From: Calliopsis andreniformis
Taxonomy: Eukaryota; Arthropoda; Insecta; Hymenoptera; Andrenidae
Assembly: GCF_051401765.1 (NCBI RefSeq)
Contig: NW_027480422.1
Coordinates: 27,856,001 to 27,920,000, forward strand
Direction of reading: 5' to 3'
DNA length: 64,000 nucleotides
Translations under genes and position numbers: made by a program
Notes under the pieces: generated by a model
Told to the model about the DNA's origin: nothing
What the model saw: only the letters and a program-made list of their open reading frames with translations
Database searches by the model: none
Part shown: positions 63,335 through 64,000 of the stretch, piece by piece
Numbering within the stretch: the stretch's first letter is position 1
Layout: each line of letters starts with the position of its first letter

Positions 63335-64000
63335 ATCCGATGTGGTGGAGCAATGCCCTAGAGTGAAGCCTAGATTGACCGGAACGTAGAAATGACCATA
63401 CCTTTCACACTGGTTGCAATTATTCCTGTTATACAAGGGAAAACTGTTGTATTTATATTGTATTTTATGCTTCTGGCGTTGACTTCTAAGGCCCTATGTA
63501 TTCGATCTGGTGGAGCAATGCCTCAGAGTTAAGTCTAGGATGCCCGGAACGTAGAAATGGCCATTACTTTCCCACTGGTTGGAATTATTCGTTTTATACG
63601 ATGGAAAAACTGTTGTATTTTTATTGTATTTTATGCTTCTGGCGTTGACTTCTAAGTCCCTTGCTTCTCGATCTGGTGGAGCAACGCCCTAGAGTGAAGC
63701 CGAGGTTGCCCGGAACGTAGAAATGACCATTACCTTCACACTGTTTGTGATTATTCATTTTATACGATTGTAACACTGTTGTACTTATGTTGTATTTTAT
63801 TCTTCTGGCGTTGATTTCTTAGTCCCTTTCTGTTCGATCTGGTGGAGCAACGCCCTTGAGCGATGCCTAGGTTGCCCGGAACGTAGAAATGACCTGTACT
63901 TTCACACTGGTTGCATTGATTCCTGTGATACGATGGGAAAGCTGTTGTACTCATGTTGTATTTTATGCTTCAGCCGTTGACTTCTAAGGCCGTAGCTATT
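63335..64000. repeat. Right-edge satellite monomers
   Basis: The last four in-phase monomers, with one single-base deletion at about 63,439 (ACAAGGGAAAACTG). The array runs off the end at GGCCGTAGCTATT. No end of array, gene or other feature was seen. Confidence 0.85.

Larger units (their letters stand above)
1..64000. repeat. Satellite DNA array, 166-bp monomer, about 385 head-to-tail copies
   Basis: The motif GAACGTAGAAATGACC (with variants) recurs every 166 bp from end to end. Marker T of TGACC falls at 161, 327, 493 and 659, and finally at 63,890, which is 384 periods with a net -15 bp. Other conserved blocks keep the same spacing: TTCACACTGGTTGCAATT, TTATACGATGGAAAAACTG, ATTTTATGCTTCTGGCGTTG, CTAACTATTCGATCTGGTGG and GAAGCCTAGGTTGCCCGG. 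Every monomer lies in the same orientation. Both window ends fall inside a monomer, so the array is longer than the window. Consensus G+C is about 41%. No unique DNA, transposon, tRNA, rRNA or coding gene was seen. Long homogeneous arrays of nucleosome-length monomers are typical of eukaryotic centromeric or pericentromeric heterochromatin; that location is inference. The family is not one I recognise. Confidence 0.98.

Noticed and set aside
1..64000. CRISPR-like regular repeats
   Set aside because: The period is 166 bp of continuous similarity with no alternation of constant repeats and unique 25-40 bp spacers, and no cas genes are present.
1..64000. rDNA, 5S rDNA or tRNA tandem array
   Set aside because: The monomer has no 5S-type internal control region that I can recognise, no tRNA A/B boxes in correct order and no clover-leaf. 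Homology among copies covers the whole unit with no conserved gene plus variable spacer pattern.
1..64000. Transposable elements (LTR, LINE, DNA transposon) nested in the array
   Set aside because: Monomer phase is kept throughout and all drift is explained by 1-3 bp indels, leaving no room for an inserted element. No poly(A) tail, terminal repeat or target-site duplication was seen.
1..64000. Promoters, ribosome binding sites or terminators for the open frames
   Set aside because: TTGACT and TATTTTAT-like strings occur in nearly every monomer simply because they are in the consensus. They do not mark any specific start and the context is not bacterial.
1..64000. Inverted or head-to-head monomer segments
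   Set aside because: The marker motifs GAACGTAGAAATGACC and TTATACGATGG are found on the + strand at every period; I saw no stretch that must be read in reverse.

Overview
The whole 64 kb window is one uninterrupted head-to-tail satellite DNA array. It contains about 385 copies of a 166-bp monomer, all in the same orientation, and the array runs off both ends. I found no gene, RNA gene, transposon, simple-sequence repeat, inversion or unique sequence. An array of this length with a nucleosome-sized monomer and layered higher-order repeats points to a eukaryotic centromeric, pericentromeric or other heterochromatic region. No flanking sequence identifies the host and I do not recognise the satellite family, so I leave the species open. 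The monomer consensus is about 41% G+C. Numbered from the G of its GAACGTAGAAATGACC motif, it has an AT-rich part (about 41-90) with phased A/T tracts and a GC-richer part (about 97-166) ending in a CCTAGG palindrome.

Register is strict. The first internal marker (T of TGACC) is at 161 and the last at 63,890, which is 384 monomers with a net drift of only -15 bp. I can account for that drift with about 28 individual small indels. Nothing else has inserted into the array or broken it.

Above the monomer level the array is a mosaic of multi-monomer segments copied at whole-monomer distances. Region 1-9.2 kb is a mixed domain with overlapping copies 5, 6, 14 and 15 monomers apart. Region 9.2-12.4 kb is a 10-monomer duplication. 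Region 11.76-25.20 kb is a nearly perfect tandem duplication of a 41-monomer (6,807-bp) unit, whose second copy has lost exactly one monomer. Region 25.2-31 kb holds a 9-monomer tandem duplication flanked by two copies of a roughly 0.96-kb segment. From about 31 kb rightward new monomer variants appear (GTACATATATCGTATTTTA, CAAATGTACATTATA, frequent TATTTGGTGC). This right half carries four staggered copies of a 2-3 kb core (40.6-57.3 kb), more 9-monomer duplications (51.9-54.7 and 61.2-63.3 kb) and a long-range copy 77 monomers away.

The many 60-133 codon open frames are by-products of the repeat. Because 166 = 3x55+1, each frame rotates at every monomer and is closed within about 1.5-2.5 monomers. 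I annotate no coding sequence. The main interest is the recent amplification history, the recurrent 9-monomer step, a gene-conversion patch, shared indels that trace lineages, and a degenerate CENP-B-box-like motif.
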